Assembly: GCA_041984235.1 (NCBI GenBank)
Contig: JBHIYN010000002.1
Location: forward strand, 310,001-374,000
Source: JBHIYN01 sp041984235
Lineage (GTDB): Bacteria; Pseudomonadota; Gammaproteobacteria; Ga0077536
Direction of reading: 5' to 3'
Length of the DNA: 64,000 nucleotides
The notes below the pieces were generated by a model. That model was not told where the DNA came from. It saw nothing but the letters and a program-made list of their open reading frames with translations, and made no database searches. Below are positions 1 to 9,918 of the stretch, in pieces (position 1 is the stretch's first letter; every line of letters begins with the position of its first letter). A program made the position numbers and the translations under genes.

Positions 1-343
1 CTGCCAGGCCGGACTGGTGTTCAACCCGGCAACGCCGCTCGGCTACCTCGACTACGTCATGGACAAGCTCGACCTGGTCCTGCTGATGTCGGTCAATCCG
101 GGCTTCGGCGGCCAGTCCTTCATCCCCAGCGCGCTGGACAAGCTGCGCGCGGCACGCCGTGTCATCGACGCCTCCGGTCAGCCCATCCGCCTCGAGATCG
201 ACGGCGGCGTCAAGGCCGACAATATCGGCGCCATCGCGGCCGCCGGCGCCGATACCTTCGTCGCCGGCTCGGCGATCTTCGGCCACGACGACTACGCCAG
301 CGCGATCGCGGCGCTGCGCGCCGCCATGGGCGGCGGCGCGTGA
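1..343 (+). CDS. rpe: Ribulose-phosphate 3-epimerase, C-terminal part (cut by window start)
   Basis: Interconverts ribulose-5-phosphate and xylulose-5-phosphate in the cytosol (pentose phosphate and Calvin cycles). The reading frame is open from base 2 to a TGA at 341-343, so about half of a roughly 225-residue TIM barrel is present. Visible family motifs are NPATP, MSVNPGFGGQ (phosphate-side loop), LEIDGGVK with the catalytic acid strand, and the final GADTFVAGSAIF phosphate-binding segment. The stop overlaps the GTG start of gph by 4 bp (GTGA), which indicates translational coupling; rpe-gph is a common gammaproteobacterial pair. Confidence 0.96.
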   Translation, partial: CQAGLVFNPATPLGYLDYVMDKLDLVLLMSVNPGFGGQSFIPSALDKLRAARRVIDASGQPIRLEIDGGVKADNIGAIAAAGADTFVAGSAIFGHDDYASAIAALRAAMGGGA

Positions 344-1014
344 ACGGGCGCCTCGCGCTGTTCGACCTCGACGGCACCCTGGTCGACAGCGCCCCCGACA
401 TCGCCGACGCGGTCGGCCTCGCCCTGCGCACCGTCGGGCGGACGCCGCCCGGCGAAGCGCTGGTGCGCGACTACATCGGCAACGGCGCGGCCCGTCTCAT
501 CCATCGCGCGCTGACCGGGGCACTCGAGAAGGATGCCGAGCCGGCGCTGTTCGAGGCTGCCTACGCGGCCTTCCTCGAAGCCTATGCCGAGCGCCTGTTC
601 GAACGCTCCAGCCTCTACCCCGGAGTCAGCGACACGCTGGACCGGCTCACCGCGGACGGCTGGGCGATGGCGGTGGTAACCAACAAGCCGGCGCGCTTCA
701 CCGTGCCGCTGCTCGCGCGCGCCGGCCTGGCGCCGTACTTCGGCGCCGTCGTCAGCGGCGACAGCCTGGCCGAGAAGAAGCCGCACCCGGCGCCGCTGCG
801 GCATGCCGCCGCCGGCTGCGGCATCGACATCGGCCGCGGCGTCATGATCGGCGACTCGCTGGCCGACGTGAACGCGGCCCACGGCGCCGGGATCCCGGCG
901 ATCTGCGTCGACTACGGCTACGCGCGCGGCGCCGACTTCGATGCCTGCGGCGTGCACGCGGTGATCTCCAGCCTGCGCGAGCTGCCGCCGCTGCTCGGGC
1001 GCCTGCCCGCCTGA
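340..1014 (+). CDS. gph: Phosphoglycolate phosphatase (HAD family)
   Basis: Hydrolyses 2-phosphoglycolate, formed by DNA repair and by Rubisco oxygenation. The 224-residue length is usual. HAD motif I is FDLDGTLVDS with nucleophile Asp9 and Asp11; motif II is VVTNKP; the EKKPHP lysine and the MIGDS acidic motif IV follow. The GTG start at 340 overlaps the rpe stop as GTGA, and no in-frame start downstream would keep motif I. The specific substrate is inferred from the rpe-gph-trp context; a generic HAD sugar phosphatase is the alternative. Confidence 0.93.
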   Translation: MNGRLALFDLDGTLVDSAPDIADAVGLALRTVGRTPPGEALVRDYIGNGAARLIHRALTGALEKDAEPALFEAAYAAFLEAYAERLFERSSLYPGVSDTLDRLTADGWAMAVVTNKPARFTVPLLARAGLAPYFGAVVSGDSLAEKKPHPAPLRHAAAGCGIDIGRGVMIGDSLADVNAAHGAGIPAICVDYGYARGADFDACGVHAVISSLRELPPLLGRLPA

Positions 1015-1093
1015 GCGCCGCCGCGCCTGCCGCGGTCGGCGCCGACGTGCGATAATCCGGCGCCCGCCCAGGCAGCGCTCCCGGCCCCGCACC

Positions 1094-1687
<594 letters not shown>

Positions 1688-1697
1688 GCAACGCCAC

Positions 1698-2717
<1,020 letters not shown>

Positions 2718-2729
2718 GCGGCAGCCAGC

Positions 2730-3518
2730 ATGTCCGACATCCTCCAGGAAATCGTCGCCCACAAGCGCAGCGAGATCGCCGCGCGCAGCCGGCAGACACC
2801 GCTGGCGGCGCTCGAAGCCGCGCTCGGCGACGCGTCGGCGCCGCGTGGCTTCGCCGCCGCGCTTGCGCAGCGCGTCGCCGCCGGTGACGCCGCCGTCATC
2901 GCCGAGTGCAAGAAGGCCTCGCCGAGCAAGGGCGTGATCCGCGAGGATTACGACCCGGCCACGATCGCGGCGAGCTACGCGCGCGGCGGCGCCGCCTGTC
3001 TCTCGGTGCTGACCGACGAGCGCTACTTCCAGGGCGCCGACCAGCACCTCGTCGCGGCGCGCGCGAGCTGCACGCTGCCGGTCATCCGCAAGGACTTCAT
3101 GATCGACCCCTACCAGGTGACCGAGGCCCGCTGCCTGGGTGCCGACTGCATCCTGCTGATCGTCGCCTGCCTCTCGGACGCCCAGCTCGACGAGCTCGGC
3201 GACGCCGCTCGCGCGCTTGGCATGGACACGCTCGTGGAGGTGCACGATCGCACCGAGCTCGAGCGCGCGCTGCGCCTGAGAACGCCGCTGCTCGGCATCA
3301 ACAACCGCGATCTCAAGCGCTTCGTGACCGACATCGACATCACCCTGGGGCTGCTCGGCGACATCCCCGACGACCGCCTGGTGGTGACCGAATCCGGCAT
3401 TCACACGCCGGCCGACGTGCTGCGCCTGCGCGAGGCCGGGGTCAATGCCTTTCTCGTCGGCGAGGCCTTCATGCGCGCGCCGGATCCGGGCGCGAAGCTG
3501 GCGGAACTGTTCGCCTGA
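2730..3518 (+). CDS. trpC: Indole-3-glycerol phosphate synthase
   Basis: Closes CdRP to indole-3-glycerol phosphate in tryptophan synthesis. It is a monofunctional TIM barrel of 262 residues with no fused TrpF. Signatures are IAECKKASPSKGVI with the catalytic lysines, LPVIRKDFMIDPYQ, VEVHDRTELERAL, GINNRDL and the terminal VTESGIHTPADV phosphate site. It starts 12 bp after trpD and ends 10 bp before the convergent VOC gene. No terminator is obvious in that short gap. Confidence 0.96.
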   Translation: MSDILQEIVAHKRSEIAARSRQTPLAALEAALGDASAPRGFAAALAQRVAAGDAAVIAECKKASPSKGVIREDYDPATIAASYARGGAACLSVLTDERYFQGADQHLVAARASCTLPVIRKDFMIDPYQVTEARCLGADCILLIVACLSDAQLDELGDAARALGMDTLVEVHDRTELERALRLRTPLLGINNRDLKRFVTDIDITLGLLGDIPDDRLVVTESGIHTPADVLRLREAGVNAFLVGEAFMRAPDPGAKLAELFA

Positions 3519-3528
3519 GCGCGCCGGC

Positions 3529-4011
3529 TCAGCCGGCGGCGTCGTCCGCGTCGCGCGCGAAGATCTGGTCAGCGTTGCGAAACGCCTTGAATTCCAGGCA
3601 GTTGCCCGACGGATCCTCGAGGAAGAAGGTGGCCTGCTCAGCGGGGCGATCGCGGAAACGGATGTGCGGGGTAACGCGGAACTCGATGCCGATGTAGTTC
3701 ATGTGGTCGACCGCGCGATGCCAGTCCTCCCAGCTCATGATGAGACCGAAGTGGGGCACCGGGATGTCGTGGCCGTCGACCGGGTTGGCCGCGCGTTCGC
3801 GTGCGCCATCGACCTTGTGCGCGGTGATCTGGTAGCCGAAGAAATCGAAATCGATCCAGGTTGCCGACGAGCGCCCGACCCTGCAGCCGAGCACGTCGAC
3901 GTAGAAATCACGCGCCGCCTGCAGATCGGTGACCGGGAAGGCGAGGTGGAACAGCGGGCGCTGGCGAAACTCCTCGACCGCGGCGCGGCGCGGCTTGTCC
4001 GGTTCAGTCAT
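3529..4011 (-). CDS. VOC (glyoxalase/dioxygenase fold) family protein
   Basis: A 160-residue vicinal-oxygen-chelate protein. The start FHLAFPVTDLQAARDFYVDVLG is the first beta-alpha-beta unit with a metal His; the second unit carries HFGLIMSWEDW and ends in FFLEDPSGNCLEFKAF, whose Glu is the usual last metal ligand. The metal site therefore looks intact, but the reaction cannot be deduced. Its start overlaps the end of the upstream aldolase gene by 8 bp, making it the last gene of an ilvA-aldolase-VOC operon. The C-terminus beyond residue 148 is low-complexity and acidic. Confidence 0.85.
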   Translation of the reverse strand: MTEPDKPRRAAVEEFRQRPLFHLAFPVTDLQAARDFYVDVLGCRVGRSSATWIDFDFFGYQITAHKVDGARERAANPVDGHDIPVPHFGLIMSWEDWHRAVDHMNYIGIEFRVTPHIRFRDRPAEQATFFLEDPSGNCLEFKAFRNADQIFARDADDAAG

Positions 4012-4657
4012 GGCGTGCTCCGTAGCTCCTGAAGCGCTCGATCACCTCCGCCATCTCGGCCTCGCCGAGCAGTACCGGCTCGCCACCGAGCGCCGCGGCG
4101 AGGAACTGCTCGGCCAGCGACTCCACTTCGATCGCGAGCGCGATGGCGGCATCGACCGAGGCGCCGAGGGTGATCATGCCATGGTTGGCGAGCAGGCACG
4201 CACGGCGGCCCTCCAGCGCGCTCACCGCCGCGTCCGACAGCGCCTGGGTGCCGAAGGTGGCGTAGGGCGCGCAGCGGATGTCTGGTCCGCCGGCGACGGC
4301 CACCATGTAGTGGAACGCCGGCACGCCGCGCCGCTGGCAGGCGAGGGCGGTGGCATGGGTGGAGTGCACGTGGACCACGGCACCGGCGTCGGCTCGCTCA
4401 CGATAGATATCCTTGTGAAAGCGCCACTCGCTGGACGGCCGCGGGCCATCCGCCGGGTGAGCGCCGTCGGCATCCATCGCCACCATCGCCTCCGGCAGGA
4501 GCTCACCGGGCGCAACGCCGGACGGCGTGACGAGGAAGCCTTGCGGGGTACGTACGCTCAGATTGCCGGCGGTGCCGCGGTTCAGACCAAGCCTCTCCAG
4601 CCGCTGCATGCCGGCAACCAGCGCCGCCCGCAGGTCATGGTCGTCCGGCCGGCTCAC
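4004..4657 (-). CDS. Class II aldolase/adducin family protein
   Basis: A 217-residue Zn-dependent aldolase or epimerase fold. Visible motifs are GLNRGTAGNLSVR (substrate phosphate loop), VTPSG, SSEWRFH, the zinc ligands VHVHSTHATALAC and LLANHGMITLG, and a catalytic-region Glu in PSSEW. Size and motifs resemble fuculose-phosphate aldolase and methylthioribulose-phosphate dehydratase, and the substrate is undetermined. The GTG start at 4657 overlaps the ilvA TGA as GTGA, so the gene is translationally coupled to threonine deaminase. Coupling to ilvA suggests a role on a small carbonyl or hydroxy acid, but that is inference. Confidence 0.87.
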   Translation of the reverse strand: MSRPDDHDLRAALVAGMQRLERLGLNRGTAGNLSVRTPQGFLVTPSGVAPGELLPEAMVAMDADGAHPADGPRPSSEWRFHKDIYRERADAGAVVHVHSTHATALACQRRGVPAFHYMVAVAGGPDIRCAPYATFGTQALSDAAVSALEGRRACLLANHGMITLGASVDAAIALAIEVESLAEQFLAAALGGEPVLLGEAEMAEVIERFRSYGARHD

Positions 4658-6168
4658 TGCAGGAACAGGCGGTAGGCCGGGTTGTCGGTCTCGTCCTCGA
4701 ACGGCATGTCGAGCTCGTTGAGCAGGGCGTCGAGCTGCGCGTCCTCGCCGGGGGGAACCTGTACGCCCATCAGGACCCGGCCATAGGCGGCGCCGTGGTT
4801 ACGGTAATGGAACAGGCTGATGTTCCAGCGTCCGCCGAGATGGGTCAGGAAGCGCAGCAGTGTCCCCGGTCGCTCGGGAAATTCGAACCGCAACAGGCGC
4901 TCGTTGCTCATCGAGCCGGCGTGACCACCGACCATGAAGCGCACGTGCATCTTGGCGACTTCGTTATCCGTCATGTCGATGGGGTCGTAGCCGCGCTCGC
5001 GCAGGTTGTCGATCAACAGGCGCCGCTCGTGCTCGCGGTCGCGGACCTTGACCCCGGCAAACACCGTCGCCGAGGTGTCGTTGGCGTAGCGGTAATTGAA
5101 CTCCGTGATCAGGCGCGGGCCCAGCGCGTGACAGAACTCGCGGAAGCTGCCCGGCCGTTCCGGAATGGTGGCTCCGATCAGGACCTCGCGCTGCTCGCCG
5201 AGCTCGGCCAGCTCGGCGATGTGGCGCAGGCGGTCGAAGTTGACGTTGGCGCCGCTCAGGATGGCGACGTACTCGCCGCCGGTGGTGCGCTCGCGGGCGA
5301 GATACTGCTTGAGCCCGGCCAGCGCGAGCGCGCCGGCCGGCTCGGCGATCGAGCGGGTGTCCTCGAAGATGTCCTTGACCGCGGCGCAGATCTCGTCGAT
5401 CGAGACCGTCAGCACCTCGTCCACGTAATGCTGCGCGATGGCGAACGGCTCCGCGCCGACCTGGCGCACGGCCGCGCCGTCGGCAAAGATGCCGATGCGG
5501 TCCAGCACCACGCGTTCGCCCGCCTCGAGTGCGCGTTTCATGCTGTCGGCTTCATCGGGCTCGACGCCGATGATGCGGATCTCGGGCGCCAGCGCCTTGA
5601 CGTAGGTCGCGACGCCGCCGATCAGCCCGCCGCCGCCGACCGGTACGAAGATGGCGTCCAGCGGGCGCGAATGCTGGCGCAGGATCTCCATCGCGACGGT
5701 ACCCTGCCCGGCGATGATGAGCGGATGATCGAAGGGCGGCACGTAGGTCGCGCCGCGCTCGTCGGCGATCTGGTGCGCGTGCTCGCTGGCCTCGTCGTAG
5801 GTGTTGCCGTGCAGGACGATGGTCGCGCCGAGGCGTCGCACCGACTCGACCTTGATCTCGGGCGTGGTCTTGGGCATGACGATGACCGCCTCGGCCTTAA
5901 GGACCTGCGCAGCCAGCGCAACGCCCTGCGCATGGTTGCCGGCCGAAGCGGTGATGACACCGCGGTCCAGGTGCTCGCGCGACAGCGACGCCATCAGGGT
6001 GTAGGCGCCGCGGATCTTGTAGGAGAACACCGGTTGCATGTCCTCCCGCTTCAGCCATACGCGATTGTCCAGGCGGCGCGAGATCGACGGCGCCTCGTCG
6101 AGCGGTGTCTCGCGCGCCACGTCGTAGACCGGCGCGCGCAGGATCATCTTCACGTAGTTGTCGAGCAT
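4654..6168 (-). CDS. ilvA: Threonine ammonia-lyase, biosynthetic
   Basis: PLP enzyme that converts threonine to 2-oxobutyrate, the committed step to isoleucine. The start chosen is ATG at 6168 (MLDNYVKMIL), giving 504 residues. PLP Lys51 lies in PVFSYKIRGAY, the cofactor phosphate loop is PVGGGGLIGG, and two ACT-like regulatory repeats are visible near residues 325-400 (IPERPGSFREF) and 415-500 (FPERPGTLLRF), consistent with isoleucine feedback control. It is divergent from rpiA across 62 bp and overlaps the downstream aldolase gene. Confidence 0.96.
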   Translation of the reverse strand: MLDNYVKMILRAPVYDVARETPLDEAPSISRRLDNRVWLKREDMQPVFSYKIRGAYTLMASLSREHLDRGVITASAGNHAQGVALAAQVLKAEAVIVMPKTTPEIKVESVRRLGATIVLHGNTYDEASEHAHQIADERGATYVPPFDHPLIIAGQGTVAMEILRQHSRPLDAIFVPVGGGGLIGGVATYVKALAPEIRIIGVEPDEADSMKRALEAGERVVLDRIGIFADGAAVRQVGAEPFAIAQHYVDEVLTVSIDEICAAVKDIFEDTRSIAEPAGALALAGLKQYLARERTTGGEYVAILSGANVNFDRLRHIAELAELGEQREVLIGATIPERPGSFREFCHALGPRLITEFNYRYANDTSATVFAGVKVRDREHERRLLIDNLRERGYDPIDMTDNEVAKMHVRFMVGGHAGSMSNERLLRFEFPERPGTLLRFLTHLGGRWNISLFHYRNHGAAYGRVLMGVQVPPGEDAQLDALLNELDMPFEDETDNPAYRLFLQ

Positions 6169-6230
6169 GGCGATAAGATACCATTTGCACCCACTCCGAA
6201 TCCGGGTCGACGACGGCAGCGCGAGGCACC

Positions 6231-6887
6231 ATGCCGACACAGGACGAGAAAAAGCAGGCCGTCGCCGCCGCGGCGCTGGAGTACGTCGAGCACGACGCCG
6301 TGATCGGCGTGGGTACCGGCAGCACCGCCAACTTCTTCATCGACGGCCTGGCCGCGATGGGTGCCCGGCTCGACGGCGCCGTGGCCAGCTCGGAAGCGAC
6401 CGCCGAACGCCTGCGCCGGCACGGGATCCCGCTGCTCGAGCTCAATGCCGTCAGCGAGCTGGCGCTGTACGTCGACGGCGCCGACGAGGCGACCCGCCAC
6501 CGGCACCTGATCAAGGGCGGCGGTGGTGCGCTGACGCGCGAGAAGATCGTCGCCCAGGCCAGCCGCAACTTCGTCTGCATCATCGACGACAGCAAGCTGG
6601 TGCGGCGCCTGGGCGCGTTCCCGCTGCCGGTCGAAGTCATCCCGATGGCGCGCAGCCTGGTCGCGCGCGAGATGGTACGCCTCGGCGGTGCACCGGAGTG
6701 GCGCGCGGGCTTCGTCACCGACAACGGCAATCTCGTGCTCGACGTTCACGACCTCGCCATCGACGAGCCGGTCGCGCTGGAAGAGGCGCTGAACCAGATC
6801 CCGGGCGTGGTCACCAACGGCCTGTTCGCGCGGCGCCCGGCCGACGTCCTGCTGATGGCCGGCGACGACGGCGTGGAGCGGCTGTAG
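6231..6887 (+). CDS. rpiA: Ribose-5-phosphate isomerase A
   Basis: Interconverts ribose-5-phosphate and ribulose-5-phosphate. The 218-residue length is typical. Signatures are IGVGTGSTANFFID, VDGADEA with the active acid residues, KGGGGALTREKIVA with the catalytic Glu, and VEVIPMA. It is transcribed divergently from ilvA, the usual gammaproteobacterial arrangement, and converges with tatC only 4 bp beyond its stop. Confidence 0.97.
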   Translation: MPTQDEKKQAVAAAALEYVEHDAVIGVGTGSTANFFIDGLAAMGARLDGAVASSEATAERLRRHGIPLLELNAVSELALYVDGADEATRHRHLIKGGGGALTREKIVAQASRNFVCIIDDSKLVRRLGAFPLPVEVIPMARSLVAREMVRLGGAPEWRAGFVTDNGNLVLDVHDLAIDEPVALEEALNQIPGVVTNGLFARRPADVLLMAGDDGVERL

Positions 6888-6891
6888 CAGG

Positions 6892-7710
6892 TTACGCTTG
6901 CTTAGTGGTAGTGGCGGCTTCGTCCGCGGCTTTGTCGCCGACGCCGCTGTAGCGGCACAGTACCAGGCCGAGCTCGTAGAGCAGCCACACCGGCAGCGCC
7001 AGCATGGTCTGGGAAATCACGTCCGGCGGCGTCAGCAGCATGCCGACGGTGAAAGCAGCGACGATGATGTAGGGTCGCTTGGCGGCCAGTGCGTCGACCG
7101 TGGAGATCCCGGTACGCACCACCAGGAAGGTCGCCACCGGTACTTCGAAAGCAATACCGAAGGCCAGGAACAGCTTCAGCACGAAGTCGAGATAGTGGCT
7201 GATGTCGGTCATGATCGTCACCCCCTCGGGTGCGATCGCGGTGAAGAAGCCGAACACCAGCGGAAACACGACGAAGTACGCGAACGCCGCGCCGAGATAG
7301 AACAGCAGCGTGCTCGAGACCAGCAGCGGCAGCGCCAGGCGCCGCTCGTTCAGGTACAAGCCCGGTGCAACGAAAGCCCATGCCTGGTAGAACAGGTAGG
7401 GCGCGGAAATGAAGATGGCGACGAACACGCTGAGCTTGAACGGGGCCAGAAACGGCGAGGCAACCTGGGTCGCGATCATCGAGCCCGAGCCCGGCATGTG
7501 GGCGAGCAGCGGCTCGGCCAGCCACACGTAGAGCTGGTTGGCGAACGGCATCAGGCACAGCAACACCACGAACACGCAGCCGACCGCGCGCAGCAGTCGG
7601 TTGCGCAGCTCGACCAGGTGCGAGACGAAGGTCTGCTCGGTCGGGTCCGGACCGTCGGGATCGCGCCCGGGCGTAGCGCCGCCGGTTTCCTGCAGATCCT
7701 GCGCGCTCAC
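6892..7710 (-). CDS. tatC: Sec-independent protein translocase subunit TatC
   Basis: Multi-spanning inner-membrane receptor for twin-arginine signal peptides. The 272 residues contain the N-terminal signature FVSHLVELRNRLLRAV and six hydrophobic segments, with the conserved loop after helix 1 and EVPVATFLVVRTG. The start is GTG at 7710 (MSAQDLQE). It is the last gene of hisAFIE-tatABC, 67 bp after tatB, and ends 4 bp from the convergent rpiA stop. Confidence 0.96.
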   Translation of the reverse strand: MSAQDLQETGGATPGRDPDGPDPTEQTFVSHLVELRNRLLRAVGCVFVVLLCLMPFANQLYVWLAEPLLAHMPGSGSMIATQVASPFLAPFKLSVFVAIFISAPYLFYQAWAFVAPGLYLNERRLALPLLVSSTLLFYLGAAFAYFVVFPLVFGFFTAIAPEGVTIMTDISHYLDFVLKLFLAFGIAFEVPVATFLVVRTGISTVDALAAKRPYIIVAAFTVGMLLTPPDVISQTMLALPVWLLYELGLVLCRYSGVGDKAADEAATTTKQA

Positions 7711-7777
7711 GGCCGCACCCGGCGCTCAGCGCCGCACATCCGCGGCCGCGCGGCCGCGCCGGTACGCCTGCGCGGGC

Positions 7778-8164
7778 TCAACCGGCCGCCGGCGCATCGT
7801 CCCGCGGCGCGGGCGTCGCCTCGTTGCCGGCCACGGCGTTGCCGGAAGCCCCGGCCAGGGTATCCGCGCCGGCCGGCGCCGCCGGCTCGGTCGCCTGGGT
7901 CACCGCGGCCTTGACCGCGGCTCCCGGGTTGCGCGCGAGCTCTTTCAGGCGCCGGTCCTCTTCCCTGAACTCGCGGTTCAGCGCACGGTATTCCTCGGTC
8001 TGCGCCTCGAACTCGATCTCGCGGCGCAGGTCGCGCGCCATGCGCTGGATCTGTCCGGCCCAGCGCCCGGCGGTACGGATCAGCCCGGGCATCTTCTCCG
8101 GCCCCACCACGATCAGGGCGACCACGCCGATCAGCGCCAGCTCCCAGAACCCGACGTCGAACAT
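7778..8164 (-). CDS. tatB: Sec-independent protein translocase subunit TatB
   Basis: Partners TatC in recognising twin-arginine precursors. The 128 residues begin MFDVGFWELALIGVVALIVVGPEKMP, the typical TatB membrane anchor and hinge. An amphipathic helix and a charged coiled-coil (about residues 30-85) follow, then an Ala/Pro-rich disordered tail. It is distinguished from TatA by GPEKMP rather than FGTKK. It sits 9 bp after tatA. Confidence 0.93.
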   Translation of the reverse strand: MFDVGFWELALIGVVALIVVGPEKMPGLIRTAGRWAGQIQRMARDLRREIEFEAQTEEYRALNREFREEDRRLKELARNPGAAVKAAVTQATEPAAPAGADTLAGASGNAVAGNEATPAPRDDAPAAG

Positions 8165-8173
8165 CGGACCGAA

Positions 8174-8392
8174 TCAGACGCGTTCTTTTTCGGTGTGCGC
8201 CTCGCCCTCGATGACGCGGCTCGCCTGCTCGGCGGGCGCGGCGTCCTCGTCCGGCGAATCGTCCTTCATGGCTTTCTTGAAATCCCTGATCCAGCCGCCG
8301 ACATCGCTGCCGATGCCGCGGATTTTCTTGGTGCCGAACACCAGCGCGACGATGATCAGAATGACGACAAGTTCTTTGATACCGAATCCCAT
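8174..8392 (-). CDS. tatA: Sec-independent protein translocase subunit TatA
   Basis: Pore-forming subunit of the Tat system. The 72 residues hold one N-terminal membrane helix (KELVVILIIVALVFG), the FGTKKI hinge and an amphipathic helix (IGSDVGGWIRDFKKAM), followed by an acidic tail. It lies 30 bp downstream of hisE in the his-tat operon, an order found in many proteobacteria. Confidence 0.94.
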   Translation of the reverse strand: MGFGIKELVVILIIVALVFGTKKIRGIGSDVGGWIRDFKKAMKDDSPDEDAAPAEQASRVIEGEAHTEKERV

Positions 8393-8422
8393 AATTGTCT
8401 CCGACGCCGGACGGCCCGGCGG

Positions 8423-8752
8423 TTATTGCGAGGTGCGGGTGCGCGCCGCTTTCTCTTCCAGTCCCGACCGGCCGAAGCGGCGGTCGAGCTCCGCGAGGAC
8501 GTCGGCGGGTTCTATATCCATGAACTTGAGCATAATCATCGAATGAAACCACAAATCGGCAGTCTCGTACACGACCTGCTCGCGGTCGCCGCCTTTCGCC
8601 GCGATGACCGTTTCGGTGGCTTCTTCGCCGACCTTCTTCAGAATGCGATCGATCCCGTCACGGAACAGGCCGGCGACGTAGGACTCGTCCGGACTGGCCG
8701 CGCGCCGCGCCTCGATCACCTCGCTCAGTCTCGTTACCACGTCGTTGCTCAT
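8423..8752 (-). CDS. hisE: Phosphoribosyl-ATP pyrophosphatase
   Basis: Second step of histidine synthesis: hydrolyses phosphoribosyl-ATP to phosphoribosyl-AMP. The 109 residues show the all-alpha MazG-like fold with GEEATETVIAAK and the metal-binding acidic residues, plus YETADLWFHSMIML. It is a stand-alone protein separated from hisI by 15 bp, not the fused HisIE of enterobacteria. Confidence 0.95.
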   Translation of the reverse strand: MSNDVVTRLSEVIEARRAASPDESYVAGLFRDGIDRILKKVGEEATETVIAAKGGDREQVVYETADLWFHSMIMLKFMDIEPADVLAELDRRFGRSGLEEKAARTRTSQ

Positions 8753-8767
8753 CGTTTCACTCCGTGC

Positions 8768-9154
8768 TCACCCGGCGCCGTAGATCTCGTCCGGATCGCG
8801 CAACACCGGGTCGGTTTCGACCCACTGCCCGTCACGCAGCACGCGATAGAAGCAGCGTGCACGGCCGGTGTGGCAGGCGATCCCGCCGACCTGCTCGACC
8901 CGTAACACCAGGGCATCGGCATCGCAGTCCAGGCGCACCTCGACCAGGCGCTGGACGTGGCCTGATTGCTCGCCCTTGCGCCACAGCTTGCCACGCGAGC
9001 GCGACCAGTAGACCGCGCGGCCCTCCTGTATGCTCACTTCCAGCGCTGTTCGGTTCATCCAGGCCAGCGTCAGCACCTGCCCGGTGGCGTGATCCTGTGC
9101 TATTGCCGGGATCAGGCCCTGCGCATCGAAGGCAACCTCGTCCAGCCAGCTCAC
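8768..9154 (-). CDS. hisI: Phosphoribosyl-AMP cyclohydrolase
   Basis: Opens the purine ring of phosphoribosyl-AMP, the third step of histidine synthesis; a Zn/Mg enzyme. The 128 residues include LTLAWMNRTALEVSIQEGRAVYWSRSR, DCDADALVLRVEQ and the zinc cysteine segment CHTGRARCFY. The GTG start at 9154 overlaps the hisF stop as GTGA. Confidence 0.95.
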   Translation of the reverse strand: MSWLDEVAFDAQGLIPAIAQDHATGQVLTLAWMNRTALEVSIQEGRAVYWSRSRGKLWRKGEQSGHVQRLVEVRLDCDADALVLRVEQVGGIACHTGRARCFYRVLRDGQWVETDPVLRDPDEIYGAG

Positions 9155-9918
9155 AGTCGCACCTCCAGTCCCGCCGCGCGCATCTGCGCCTTGGCCTCGC
9201 CCACGGTGTGCTCACCGAAGTGGAAGATGCTCGCGGCGAGCACGGCATCGGCATGGCCGCGGGCCACGCCCTCGACCAGGTGGGCGAGGGTGCCGACCCC
9301 GCCGGACGCGATCACCGGCACCGGCACGGCGTCCGCCACGGCCCGCGTCAGGGCGAGATCGTAACCGTCACGGGTACCGTCGCGGTCCATGCTGGTCAGC
9401 AGGATCTCGCCGGCACCGGCAGCCGCCATGCGTGCCGCCCATTCGACCGCGTCGAGCCCGGTCGGCTTGCGCCCGCCATGCGTATGGACTTCCCAGCGAT
9501 CGTCGCTGCCGGCCACGGCGCGCGCGTCGATCGCAACCACGATGCACTGCGAGCCGAAGCGCGCCGCGGCCTCGGCGACCAGCTCAGGGTTGTTCACAGC
9601 GGCAGTGTTGATGCCGACCTTGTCGGCGCCTGCCATCAGCATGCGGCGGATGTCTTCCACGCTGCGGATGCCGCCACCCACGGTCAGCGGAATGAACACC
9701 TGCGCGGCCACCGCCTCGACCACGTGCACGATGGTGTCACGCTCGTCGCTACTGGCGGTGATGTCGAGGAAGGTGATCTCGTCCGCACCCTGCTCGTTGT
9801 AGCGGCGTGCCACTTCGACCGGGTCGCCGGCGTCGCGGATGTCGACGAAGCGCACGCCCTTGACGACCCGGCCGGCGTCCACGTCGAGACACGGAATGAC
9901 GCGTTTCGCGAGGCCCAT
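9151..9918 (-). CDS. hisF: Imidazole glycerol phosphate synthase, cyclase subunit
   Basis: Forms imidazole glycerol phosphate and AICAR from PRFAR with ammonia delivered by HisH. It is a 255-residue beta/alpha barrel with catalytic Asp12 in PCLDVDAGRVVKG, the TVGGGIRSVEDIRRML phosphate loop and VIASGGVGTLAH. It starts immediately after hisA (stop and start adjacent) and overlaps hisI. hisH is not in the window between these genes and the hisA upstream region. Confidence 0.96.
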   Translation of the reverse strand: MGLAKRVIPCLDVDAGRVVKGVRFVDIRDAGDPVEVARRYNEQGADEITFLDITASSDERDTIVHVVEAVAAQVFIPLTVGGGIRSVEDIRRMLMAGADKVGINTAAVNNPELVAEAAARFGSQCIVVAIDARAVAGSDDRWEVHTHGGRKPTGLDAVEWAARMAAAGAGEILLTSMDRDGTRDGYDLALTRAVADAVPVPVIASGGVGTLAHLVEGVARGHADAVLAASIFHFGEHTVGEAKAQMRAAGLEVRL

